From Streptomyces sp. T39 (GTDB lineage: Bacteria; Actinomycetota; Actinomycetes; Streptomycetales; Streptomycetaceae), in NCBI RefSeq assembly GCF_008042045.1, contig NZ_RDBP01000012.1:28498-69005 (forward strand): a DNA stretch of 40,508 nt, written 5' to 3'. The position numbers and the translations under genes are program-made. Shown here in pieces: positions 16,539 to 23,721 of this stretch. The notes below the pieces were generated by a model. The model did no database searches. It was not told the DNA's origin and saw nothing but the letters and a program-made list of their open reading frames with translations. Every line of letters starts with the position of its first letter. Positions within the stretch are counted from its first letter, which is position 1.

Positions 16539-16997
16539 ATGCCCTTTCCCTCCCCGTCCGGCCGCCTGCACAGGGCCCAGCCCTACGCGCTCGGCCTCTT
16601 CCGCGTCGTCGTCGGACTGCTCTTCGCCTGCCACGGCGCCGCCTCGCTCTTCGGCGTGCTCGGCGGCCGGGACGGCGGCACCGTCGACGCCGGCACCTGG
16701 CCCGGCTGGTACGCCGCGGTGATACAGCTCGTCGCCGGCGGCCTGGTGCTGCTCGGCGTCGGCACCCGCACCGCCGCGTTCCTCGCGTCGGGCTCGATGG
16801 CGTACGCGTACTTCGTCGTCCACCAGCCCGAATCGCTGTTCCCGCTGACCAACGGGGGCGAGTCGTCCGCGATGTTCTGCTGGGCGTTCCTGCTCCTGGT
16901 CTTCACCGGCCCCGGCGCACTGGCGCTGGACGGCCTGTTCGGCGGCAGGACGGCCGACGGGCCGGCCCGCGACGACCAGGCCACCGTCACGGCCTGA
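16539..16997 (+). CDS. DoxX family membrane protein
   Basis: 152 residues, four predicted membrane helices: ALGLFRVVVGLLFACHGAASLFG, a helix near YAAVIQLVAGGLVLLGVG, TAAFLASGSMAYAYFVVH, and SAMFCWAFLLLVFTGPGALALDGL. The first helix with R-x-x-x-G and the HGAASLF turn are characteristic of DoxX. In mycobacteria a DoxX protein forms a membrane oxidoreductase complex with superoxide dismutase and a thiosulfate sulfurtransferase; the role here is inferred only by family. ATG 16539 has GAAGGAG about 8 bases upstream. An iron-box-like site in the promoter suggests repression by DmdR1/IdeR. Nearby rsrR also points to redox biology. Confidence 0.9.
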   Translation: MPFPSPSGRLHRAQPYALGLFRVVVGLLFACHGAASLFGVLGGRDGGTVDAGTWPGWYAAVIQLVAGGLVLLGVGTRTAAFLASGSMAYAYFVVHQPESLFPLTNGGESSAMFCWAFLLLVFTGPGALALDGLFGGRTADGPARDDQATVTA

Positions 16998-17015
16998 CCC
17001 CCGGACACCCCCGCC

Positions 17016-17047
17016 CACGCCCGGCCCCTCTCCGGGGGCCGGGCGTG
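17016..17047 (+). terminator. Terminator after doxX, 13-bp perfect stem
   Basis: The arms 17016-17028 and 17035-17047 (CACGCCCGGCCCC / GGGGCCGGGCGTG) enclose a 6-base loop, 19 bases after the DoxX stop. Confidence 0.75.
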
Positions 17048-17088
17048 ACGCGTCGGGCCCGGCGTGACGCGTCCATGGGTCCCGGGGC

Positions 17089-17378
17089 GTGCACGCCTGT
17101 GACGACCCCTGCCCCCGGCGCCCGGGCAGGCACGTCCCGTCGCCGGTGCGCCCGACGACCTCCGCCGACGCGATGCCCATCACGTCGACACCGCCGTTGA
17201 CGCACACCTTGCCCGGGCCACCGCCGCCGGCCAGGACCTCACGGAGCGGATCGAAGCCGTCCCCCTGGATCTCGATCCTCTCCGCCGGAAGCCCGAGCGC
17301 CTCGGCCGCCGCCGCCCACAGGCCGGAGGTGTCGACGCGTGACGGGCGCCGGGGGCAGGGGTCGTCACAGGCGTGCAC
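17089..17378. mobile_element. 290-bp element with perfect 36-bp terminal inverted repeats (MITE-like, unclassified)
   Basis: 17089-17124 and 17343-17378 are exact reverse complements over 36 bases, starting GTGCACGCCTG. The 218 bases between them are GC-rich. On the minus strand they read as a stretch with protein-like composition (LWAAAAEALGLPAERI, then VCVNGGVDVMGIASAEVVG) lacking its own start and stop, which I do not recognise. No clear target-site duplication flanks it: the left flank is CCCGGGGC and the right is CCAAGGGC. No transposase is encoded. It lies between the DoxX terminator and the 3' end of rsrR. It could be a non-autonomous element, an inverted gene scrap, or a local rearrangement. 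Confidence 0.5.
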
Positions 17379-17391
17379 CCAAGGGCCGGCC

Positions 17392-17877
17392 TCACGCCTC
17401 CGGGGGCGTGTGCAGCCAGGTGCCGATGCCGGCCAGGGCGCCGGCCCCGTAGTCGGACTCGACGTCCCTCGCCAGATCGGCGATCGTGACGGCCCGCAGC
17501 GAGGTGCGCCAGGCGTCCTCCGCCGAAGCCATGGCCCGGGAGATGGCACAGGGCGTGGTGCAGGCCTCCGGCGGCGTCGCCATCGGGCCGCGCTGCCGGA
17601 TCTCGGTGCAGACGAAGGCCGGGGCCGGCCCGTCGACGGCCTCGACGATGTCGTGGACCGTGATCGAGGCGGGCGGCCGGGTCAGCACGTAGCCGCCCGC
17701 CTTGCCCTGCACCGACCGGATCAGCCCGGCCCGCGACAGGGCCTGGAGCTGCTTCGCGAGGTAGGTGGGCGAGACGTCGTGGAGCTGGGCGAGGCGCGCG
17801 GCCGGCACCGGCTCCTCCACCGAGGTCAGCACCACCGCGCAGTGCAGCGCCCACTCCACCCCGCCCGACATCTTCAC
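17392..17877 (-). CDS. rsrR: Rrf2-family redox regulator, RsrR-like
   Basis: 161 residues from GTG 17877. The N-terminal winged helix includes LAQLHDVSPTYLAKQLQALSRAGLI and the wing VQGKAGGYVLTRPP. Rrf2 members of the RsrR type bind a [2Fe-2S] cluster through Glu and His of one subunit and two Cys of the other. Here Glu8 and His12 are present in GVEWALH, and Cys90, Cys106 and Cys110 in FVCTEI and ACTTPCAI. The spacing differs from the three-Cys NsrR pattern. As with S. venezuelae rsrR, the divergent neighbour is an NmrA-like NAD(P)-binding protein. The intergenic region holds two inverted-repeat operators, so autoregulation and redox-switched control of the neighbour are likely. Confidence 0.85.
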   Translation of the reverse strand: MKMSGGVEWALHCAVVLTSVEEPVPAARLAQLHDVSPTYLAKQLQALSRAGLIRSVQGKAGGYVLTRPPASITVHDIVEAVDGPAPAFVCTEIRQRGPMATPPEACTTPCAISRAMASAEDAWRTSLRAVTIADLARDVESDYGAGALAGIGTWLHTPPEA

Positions 17878-17901
17878 GGGCCCACTCTACCCGCGTCGCC
17901 G

Positions 17902-17954
17902 TTGACTCGGACATGGAGTGTCCGAGTATTATCTCGGATAGAAGGTGTCCGGGT
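17902..17954 (+). promoter_or_regulatory. Two RsrR operators over the promoter of the NmrA-like gene
   Basis: Operator 1 (17905-17927): arms ACTCGGACA and TGTCCGAGT, perfect 9-5-9 dyad. Operator 2 (17932-17954): same layout, imperfect, 16 of 23 bases shared, the differences mostly in the spacer. Centres are 27 bases apart. Promoter-like TTGACT (17902-17907) and TATTAT (17927-17932) bracket operator 1. Confidence 0.7.
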
Positions 17955-18048
17955 TTGCCCCTACGGTGGCGGACAGGACCCCGAAAGGCACACGTTCGGC
18001 CTTCCCGCTCCAGGGAAGACCGGGCGCACTCCAGGAAAGAGGCATGCC

Positions 18049-18780
18049 ATGAAGTTCGCCGTCCTCGGTGGAACCGGACTCATCGGGTCACAGGTCGTGG
18101 AGAACCTCGGCGCCGCCGGCCACGACGCCGTACCGCACTCCCCGTCCACCGGCGTGGACCTCATCAGCGGCGCGGGCGTCGCGGAGGCCGTCGCGGGCGC
18201 CGACGTCGTCGTCAACCTCACCAACTCCCCCACGTTCGACGACGCCTCCCCGGCGTTCTTCCGCACCTCGATGGAGAACCTCCTCGACGCGAGCGCGCAG
18301 GCGGGAGTCGGGCACGCCGTCGTCCTGTCCATCGTCGGCGTGGACCAGGTCCCCGAGCTCGACTACTACCGGGCGAAGACGCTTCAGGAGGACCTCCTCA
18401 AGGCCGGTCCCGTCCCGTACTCGATCGTCCGCGCCACGCAGTTCATGGAGTTCGTCGACGCCGTCCTGTCCTGGACGGCCGACGGCGACACCGTGCGCCT
18501 GCCCCGTACGCCGATCCAGCCGATCGCCGCCGCGGACGTCGCCGCCGCCGTCACCGAGGTCGCCGCGGGGGCCCCGCTGAACGGCGTCCTCAACGTCGGC
18601 GGGCCCGACGTCTATCCCCTGGACGACCTCGGCCGGCTCACCCTCACGACCAAGGGCGACAAGCGCTCCGTCGTCACCGACGACTCCGCCGGCATGTTCG
18701 CCGCCGTCCGCGGCGACGTCCTCACCACGCCCGACGGCGCCCACATCGCGGCCACCCGCTACCCCGACTGGCTCGCCTGA
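18049..18780 (+). CDS. NmrA-like/atypical SDR NAD(P)-binding protein
   Basis: 243 residues. The N-terminal Rossmann motif is VLGGTGLIGSQV (GxxGxxG), with DVVVNLTNSPTF after strand 4 and VVLSIVGVDQV then DYYRAKTLQEDLLKAG in place of the classical YxxxK, giving an atypical SDR of the NmrA/HSCARG group. Such proteins bind NAD(P) and may act as reductases or as redox-sensing partners of regulators. The ATG at 18049 has AGGAAAGA upstream. It is transcribed divergently from rsrR, whose operators cover its promoter, so its expression is probably derepressed when the regulator's iron-sulfur cluster changes state. Substrate unknown. Confidence 0.88.
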   Translation: MKFAVLGGTGLIGSQVVENLGAAGHDAVPHSPSTGVDLISGAGVAEAVAGADVVVNLTNSPTFDDASPAFFRTSMENLLDASAQAGVGHAVVLSIVGVDQVPELDYYRAKTLQEDLLKAGPVPYSIVRATQFMEFVDAVLSWTADGDTVRLPRTPIQPIAAADVAAAVTEVAAGAPLNGVLNVGGPDVYPLDDLGRLTLTTKGDKRSVVTDDSAGMFAAVRGDVLTTPDGAHIAATRYPDWLA

Positions 18781-18877
18781 CCACGCCACCAGCGGCACCC
18801 GGGCCCGCCCCGCCCCCCACCCCGCAGGCGAGACCCCGTCGTGGCGAGGGGGGCGGCCGGGATCGGCGCCGCTCCCC

Positions 18878-19207
18878 TCACGCGCCGGGCGGCCGGTACC
18901 GGATGGCCTCGGCCCTGCGCAGCGCCTCGATGGTCTCGTCGACGCTCAGCAGGACGGTCGTCTCGAACGACCGCAGCGCCCCGCCGCCGCTGATCGCCGG
19001 CCCGACCGCCGGCATGGACACGTTGTCCGGGGCCTCCCACAGGGTGTACCCGTCGTGCGTCCCGAAGGCGTACCAGAAGCCGTGCAGCTGCCCGCCGACC
19101 GACTCGATGCAGGACCGGGCGGCCTGCGCCCGGCCCTCGGGGTGCGCCCCTCGGGCACGAAGGAGCGGGTGCGGCTTCCGCCACGCCCGCTCCGCCGCGA
19201 GCAGCAC
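18878..19207 (-). pseudogene. GYD-domain protein, N-terminus lost or replaced
   Basis: The C-terminal ~85 residues are a clear GYD domain: HPEGRAQAARSCIESVGGQLHGFWYAFGTHDGYTLWEAPDNVSM, then ETTVLLSVDETIEALRRAE. The usual first strand of the family, about 18 residues of the type MPxFLxxFSYTxExW, is missing; instead the frame reads into an Arg-rich sequence with no ATG and only GTG 19207 as a possible start, without a good ribosome site. It may still be translated as a short protein. The other two minus-strand frames do not contain the missing strand either, so this looks like a deletion, not a simple frameshift. Confidence 0.5.
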
Positions 19208-19247
19208 GACGGGATTCGTCCCGACACCGCTCTTCGGCCCTGTCCGC

Positions 19248-19472
19248 TCAGCGTGGGCCGTACCGCCGGCCCCGGCCGTCGACGTCGCGCCGCTGCCGGT
19301 CGTCCCGGCGACGGACGAAGTCACGCGGTTCGAGATCACCTTCCGTGAGCCGTCCGACCACGAGTCCGACGACCCCCAGCGCAAGTACCAGCAGGAAGGC
19401 CCAGAAGTCACCGAAGAACGCGGCGAAACCCAGCGCCATTCCGGCGAACAGACCCACCACGGCTCTGCTCAT
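19248..19472 (-). CDS. Small membrane protein of the Asp23 locus (DUF2273-like)
   Basis: 74 residues with two closely spaced helices (AVVGLFAGMALGFAAFF and FWAFLLVLALGVVGLVVGRL) joined by a GDF turn, followed by a charged Arg/Asp tail. It begins 33 bases after the Asp23 stop; ATG 19472 has AAGGGG about 7 bases upstream. Small two-helix proteins of this kind regularly accompany Asp23/Gls24 proteins and are thought to help anchor them at the membrane. The family match is by layout and context, not by a single diagnostic motif. Confidence 0.78.
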   Translation of the reverse strand: MSRAVVGLFAGMALGFAAFFGDFWAFLLVLALGVVGLVVGRLTEGDLEPRDFVRRRDDRQRRDVDGRGRRYGPR

Positions 19473-19505
19473 CACTCGCCCCTTCACCCGACAGGCCCCA
19501 ACCGG

Positions 19506-19943
19506 CTAATGAATCCGCTGCCGCTCCCGCTCCTCCCCTTCGTCCTCCTCCTCGGGCAGGTGCACATCACTGACCGTGATGTTCACCTCCACGACCTCCC
19601 GCCCCGCCATCCGCTCCACCGCGGAGATCACGTTCTCCCTCACGGCGCCGGCCACGTCCGAGATCGAGACGCCGTACTCGACGACGATCTCCAGATCGAT
19701 GGCGGCCTGCACCTCTCCGACCTCGACACTGACACCGCGGGTGACGGACTTGCCGCTGCCGGCGCCGGGCATCCGCTCGCGCATGGCTCCCATCGAGCGC
19801 GAGATCCCACTGCCGAGAGCGTGCACACCCAGCACGTCCCGCGCCGCCATCCCGGCGATCTTCTCCACCACCACGTCGGCGACGGTCGTCCGACCGCGGG
19901 AGGCGGGCGATTCGCTGCGCTGTGCACCGGTGTTTTCGGTCAT
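19506..19943 (-). CDS. Asp23/Gls24 family envelope stress response protein
   Basis: 145 residues. After a polar leader the Asp23 domain reads TTVADVVVEKIAGMAARDVLGVHAL, then VTRGVSVEVGEVQAAIDLEIVVEYGVSI and VAGAVRENVISAVERMAGREVVEVNITVSDVHLP, all canonical. It ends in an acidic and basic tail. In Gram-positive bacteria Asp23 proteins coat the membrane through partners and respond to alkaline or cell-wall stress. ATG 19943 has GGAAGGA about 8 bases upstream. It forms an operon with the small membrane protein. Its 5' leader includes an AT-rich block near 19983-20010 (TAAGCGAATAATATTC), which probably belongs to the promoter region shared with the divergent gene. Confidence 0.92.
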   Translation of the reverse strand: MTENTGAQRSESPASRGRTTVADVVVEKIAGMAARDVLGVHALGSGISRSMGAMRERMPGAGSGKSVTRGVSVEVGEVQAAIDLEIVVEYGVSISDVAGAVRENVISAVERMAGREVVEVNITVSDVHLPEEEDEGEERERQRIH

Positions 19944-20118
19944 GAGGGTTTTCCTTCCTCGAAGAGCAACGCGAAGACCCCCTAAGCGAATAATATTCTC
20001 TTTGGTGCGATTTCTCCGATGCAAGGGTCGGCCCCGGGCGGCCTGGAACGCGCCGGGAACACCCTCGGTGGCGTGCCGGGCACGGGTGGGAAGCGACGAC
20101 CTGGGAGAAGGTGGGCAC

Positions 20119-20895
20119 GTGAGAACCGAGGCGTGGATGCCGACCGTACGCGGTCGGATCGTTCCGGGCCGGCTGCTCCCTCTCGGAGGGCCGAAGGACG
20201 GGACATGGATCACGGAGCAGGCGGCCGTCGGGACCCTCTGGCCCACGGCGGAGATCCCCGGCGTCCGGCTGGAGAGCATGCGCATCGGGCCGGATCCCGG
20301 CCGGGCCGTGTCCGCACCGGTCGTCCTTCCGCCGGCCGGTGCGCTTCCCCCCGGCCCGCTCCGGATCGAGGCAGCCATCACCACGTCGGCCACGCTGCCC
20401 CTGCACCGGTCGGCCGAACGGTTGAGGACCCTGCTGCTCGACGTGGCGGCCGCACATCTGGGGCTGACTCTCGTGGCGGTCGACCTGCGGGTCACGGATC
20501 TCCACGACGCCATGGAGACGGAGAGCAGTCCGCAGACGGTGAGGCGGGCCGAGTCGCCTGCGGCCCACGCCGCCCCGTCGCGCAGCGCCTTCCCCGCGGC
20601 CGGAGCCGAGCCCTTGTACGGGCAGAGCGGAAGACTGGCGACGGTGGCGTCCGCCGTGCCGGGCGTCGCACGCCTCACCGCCCTGCCGGGAGGTCGGCCG
20701 ATCGCGGTGGAACACCAGGACGACCCGCCCGGCACCCACATCGAGGTCCGGCTCGCCATCGCGCCCGGACACCGCCCGTTGGACGTCACCCGCGCCGTCC
20801 GGGCCGCGGTGAGCGCCGCGGCCGCCGACGACATCACGGGCCCGGCGTCCACGGCTGTCCTCGTCACGGAGGTCGCGGCCCGACCGTCCCGGTGA
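20119..20895 (+). CDS. P10-like hypothetical protein of the Asp23 locus
   Basis: 258 residues from GTG 20119, with GAGAAGG about 8 bases upstream. Features: GRLLPLGGPKDGTWITEQAAVGTL near the start, PGVRLESMRIG, LPPGPLRIEAAITTSATLPLHRSAERLRTLLL, LTLVAVDLRVTDL, then a variable linker and a second half with VPGVARLTALPG, HIEVRLAIAPGHRPLDVTRAVRAAV and TAVLVTEVA. The two halves look like two diverged Asp23-type alpha/beta units. Streptomycete homologues beside asp23 are, as I recall, annotated 'nucleopolyhedrovirus P10 family', a name without functional meaning. Divergent from asp23, so both are probably part of one envelope-stress function (inference). Confidence 0.75.
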   Translation: MRTEAWMPTVRGRIVPGRLLPLGGPKDGTWITEQAAVGTLWPTAEIPGVRLESMRIGPDPGRAVSAPVVLPPAGALPPGPLRIEAAITTSATLPLHRSAERLRTLLLDVAAAHLGLTLVAVDLRVTDLHDAMETESSPQTVRRAESPAAHAAPSRSAFPAAGAEPLYGQSGRLATVASAVPGVARLTALPGGRPIAVEHQDDPPGTHIEVRLAIAPGHRPLDVTRAVRAAVSAAAADDITGPASTAVLVTEVAARPSR

Positions 20896-20924
20896 GGCAC
20901 TCCTCCACGGGGCGCTGGGTGCGG

Positions 20925-21014
20925 TCAGCCACGTCGCCCGCGGCGTCCCCTTCGCCCGATCCTCCGCTCTGCCGCGGCGAGCAGTCCGGCCAGTCCCGCA
21001 CGGCGTTCGGCCAT
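20925..21014 (-). CDS. Tiny Arg-rich ORF with a strong ribosome-binding site
   Basis: 29 residues beginning MAERRAGLAGLLAAAERR and ending in RRGRRGRRG. ATG 21014 is preceded by AAAGGAG with 7 bases of spacing, one of the better sites in the window, which is why it is listed. The sequence would form a short amphipathic helix with a basic tail, as in nucleic-acid- or membrane-binding microproteins. Composition is also what GC-rich noise yields, and I know no homologue. Confidence 0.3.
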   Translation of the reverse strand: MAERRAGLAGLLAAAERRIGRRGRRGRRG

Positions 21015-21517
21015 GTCCGGCTCCTTTCGGTCGATCCGCTCAGAGACCACTCGCGCGCCGCGCGTCCCTCGGCCGGCTCCGTCGTCCGACGCACCACAGC
21101 GTCGTGCCACCGGACGGCCCCCACCTCCATGAGGCCACCAGCGGCATGTCACGCATCCTCGGCCGCTCCCCTCTGTGGCGGCGCGGGGCAACAGCACTTC
21201 TCCGCAACGGTGTTGGGCGAGGCGGGAGCTGTCGGGCGCGGCCCCGGCGCCGCGGCCGCGCCGGCCCCCTACCCGGCTTCCGGAGGCCGGGTGCTCCGGA
21301 GGCGGGGAACTTCTCGAAGCCGGCACGCGTTGGCAGGACAGGACGTCCGGACGGACAGGTGTGGACAGAGGTGACGAAGACTCGTCCGCGGAGTGAAGGG
21401 TTCCCTGCCCTCCGAGGCCCTCTCCCGACGACGAGCGGCCGACCCTACGGGGCCATGGATCACGGTCGTCCGTGAGCCGTGCGAACCGCAGTCGCGCCCC
21501 CGGACGGAGCCCGCCCC
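21015..21517. other. Intergenic stretch, no gene recognised
   Basis: About 500 bases upstream of the desaturase. All frames are low-complexity Arg/Gly/Ser/Pro. It must contain the desaturase promoter, but no clear -35/-10 pair or operator can be defended. Confidence 0.35.
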
Positions 21518-22564
21518 ATGAACGCACAGCCCTCGAACCCTCCCCCGTCCGCTGTCCGGGCGGTGGAGGGGAGCGACTTCGCCCGGCTCTCGAAGAAGAT
21601 CGCCGCCGCCGGACTGATGAGCCGGCGCCCGGGCTACTACGCCGCCCGGATCTCGGCGGTCGCCGCCCTCTACGTCGGCGGATGGACCGCCTTCGTCCTC
21701 GTGGGCGACACCTGGTGGACGCTCCTGGTCGCGGCCTTCCTGGCCCTCGTCTTCGGCCAGGTCGCCCTGCTCGCGCACGACGTGGCGCACCGGCAGGTGT
21801 TCCGGCTCCGCAAGGCCAGCGAACGAACGGGCCGTCTCGCCGGCAACGCCGGCATCGGAATGGGATACGGCTGGTGGCAGGACAAGCACACGCGCCACCA
21901 CGCGAACCCCAACCACGAGGACCTGGATCCCGATCTCATCCCCGACGTCCTGGTCTGGTCCCAGAAGCAAGCGCGCGCGTCGAAGGGCCTCCCCCGTCTG
22001 CTCGGCCGCTTCCAGGCGTTCCTGTTCTTCCCTCTCCTCACCCTCGAAGGCTTCAACCTGCACGTGGCAGGGGTGAGGTCGCTGGCCGACCGCTCGGTCA
22101 AGCACCGGGTGACGGAGGGAAGTCTGCTGTTCGCGCACTTCGCCCTCTACCTGGGCGCCCTGTTCCTGGTGCTGCCGCCCGGCATGGCGGTGGCGTTCCT
22201 GGTGGTCCACCAGTGCCTCTTCGGCGTCTACCTGGGAGCGATCTTCGCCCCGAACCACAAGGGGATGCCGATCCTGACCGGCGACGACCGCCCGGACTTC
22301 CTGCGGCGGCAGGTGCTCACCTCGCGCAATGTCCGCGGCGGATGGCTGACCGACGTCGCGCTCGGCGGGCTGAACCACCAGATCGAACATCACCTGTTCC
22401 CGAGCATGCCCAGCCCGCACCTGCGCAGGGCCCGGCAGATCGTCCGCCGCCACTGCCAGGAGCTGGGCCTGACCTACCTGGAGACCAGCCTGATCGACTC
22501 CTACCGACAGGCCCTCACCAGCCTCCACCGGGCCGGAGCCCCGATCCGGCAGGCCGCGGCATAG
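21518..22564 (+). CDS. Membrane fatty-acid desaturase (acyl-CoA/acyl-lipid type)
   Basis: 348 residues. The three histidine boxes are present: HDVAH at 87-91, HTRHH at 124-128, and NHQIEHH near 285, binding the di-iron centre that inserts a double bond into fatty acyl chains. Four hydrophobic segments flank them (LYVGGWTAFVLVG, LVAAFLALVFGQVALLA, FLFFPLLTLEGF, FAHFALYLGALFLVLPPGMAVAFLVVH). Full length for the family, with the conserved FAPNHKGMP and HHLFPSMPSPHLRRA. ATG 21518 has GGAG 8 bases upstream; an in-frame GTG at 21479 lacks one. Placement next to the Asp23 locus fits a membrane-fluidity or envelope-stress role. Confidence 0.93.
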   Translation: MNAQPSNPPPSAVRAVEGSDFARLSKKIAAAGLMSRRPGYYAARISAVAALYVGGWTAFVLVGDTWWTLLVAAFLALVFGQVALLAHDVAHRQVFRLRKASERTGRLAGNAGIGMGYGWWQDKHTRHHANPNHEDLDPDLIPDVLVWSQKQARASKGLPRLLGRFQAFLFFPLLTLEGFNLHVAGVRSLADRSVKHRVTEGSLLFAHFALYLGALFLVLPPGMAVAFLVVHQCLFGVYLGAIFAPNHKGMPILTGDDRPDFLRRQVLTSRNVRGGWLTDVALGGLNHQIEHHLFPSMPSPHLRRARQIVRRHCQELGLTYLETSLIDSYRQALTSLHRAGAPIRQAAA

Positions 22565-22832
22565 GCCGCTGCCCGTCCTCCCGCCGGACACACGGGCCGC
22601 ACAGCCGCGTGCCGCCGCCGTCCGTCACCTCTGCCTGCCGCGTCGTCGATGTCGGCGACCGTCGTCAGGGACCGGAGAGTTCGGGGAAGACGCGGACCGA
22701 GCCTCCACCCTGCTCGCCTGCTCCGCCTTCGGGGCACGCACCGCCGCCGAGATCGCGGCGGCGGCCCGTCAGGCGGACACATCCCGGCCACCGAGGCGTG
22801 GGCGGGGGGCGGCACGGGCGAACCGCGATCGA

Positions 22833-23270
22833 TCACGTCCGACGAGCCGGGCTCCGCCGCTGACGCCGCATGGCGATCACCATCACGACCGACAGCAGCA
22901 GGAAGAGCAGCGCGCCCCCGCCGGACAGCCACGCCAGTACGGCCGCACCGCCGCCCCCGACATCCTCGTCACGGGCGACCGTCCGGGGATCGTCCGCCTG
23001 ATACCGGACCGTCATGCGGGTGCCCACGGACTTCTTGCCGCCGCCACTGCCTGCCGGCAGATCCGCCACCACGGACCGCCCGCCGGCCTCGAACTCGACC
23101 TGGCACCGGCCCACCATGCACGAGCCGCTCCGGTGCAGCGTCGCCTGCGCCGGCACTCCGTCATGGAGCGATCGCAGGTGTCGGGCCGCCGGCATCATCA
23201 CCGCTCCCGACAACACGCCCAGGAGCAACGCGATCACCAGCGACACCACGAGGGCCACACGAGGCGCCAT
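22833..23270 (-). CDS. DUF3592-like membrane protein
   Basis: 145 residues with two membrane helices at the ends (VALVVSLVIALLLGVLSGAVMM and AVLAWLSGGGALLFLLLSVVMVIAM) and an extracellular beta-rich loop between: GVPAQATLHRSG, CMVGRCQVEFEAGGRSVVADLP, and GTRMTVRYQADDPRTV. This order, with the phrase VRYxxDDP before the second helix, is the DUF3592 layout. Two Cys in the loop probably pair. ATG 23270 is used because it starts directly before the first helix; its ribosome site is weak. The 268 bases between the desaturase and this gene show nothing I recognise. Function unknown. Confidence 0.75.
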   Translation of the reverse strand: MAPRVALVVSLVIALLLGVLSGAVMMPAARHLRSLHDGVPAQATLHRSGSCMVGRCQVEFEAGGRSVVADLPAGSGGGKKSVGTRMTVRYQADDPRTVARDEDVGGGGAAVLAWLSGGGALLFLLLSVVMVIAMRRQRRSPARRT

Positions 23271-23721
23271 GACGCCCGAAGCCGTGTTCCGCCGGTGCGC
23301 GTCATCGGCACGGGGGTTCGGTAGGTGGTTCAGGTTCTCATCCGTCCGTTCAGTGCGCGCCGAAGCGGCGTGCGGGCTCAGACGCGGAGTGCACGTCGTG
23401 CACCTGCCGTCGGACACCGTAATCGGCCCGACCGGCCGGCATCACGTACAGATGTCGGCACGCCTGGCCCCGGTCCTGCTGCCTGCTCTCGGCAACGCAC
23501 ACCGGCAGCCGGCCCTGGGCGCCGAAGGCCCCCAGCTGTGAGCGGCCGGGGCAAGAGGTGAATGTCGGGACGGAAGCACGTCCGGATGTTCAGAGATCCG
23601 TCCCCGGCCGGCGGCAAGGGGGTCACCTCTGAGCTCTGGATCTTCCCGGTCGCCGCTACTGACCGTGGTCCACTGCCCGACGGGCACGAATCAGGCACGG
23701 CGGCTTCATGGGCGGCATCCG
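23271..23721. other. Intergenic region with an integrase-tail-like repeat
   Basis: No full gene is seen. At 23681-23702 lies a 22-base sequence (CGGGCACGAATCAGG then CACGGCG) that recurs with two changes at 26027-26048 in the same orientation. In one + frame both read GHESGTA, a phrase I associate with the C-termini of actinobacterial tyrosine integrases. It may be a decayed 3' end. Confidence 0.3.

Noticed and set aside
17180..17914. Alternative longer minus-strand frame over rsrR
   Set aside because: It is out of frame with the Rrf2 protein, whose helix-turn-helix and cluster ligands are unmistakable in the 17392-17877 frame.
22565..22832. Possible gene downstream of the desaturase (frame with LLACSAFGARTAAEIAAAARQ)
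   Set aside because: It has no start codon or ribosome site and no domain that I can name; short alanine-rich frames are common by chance here.
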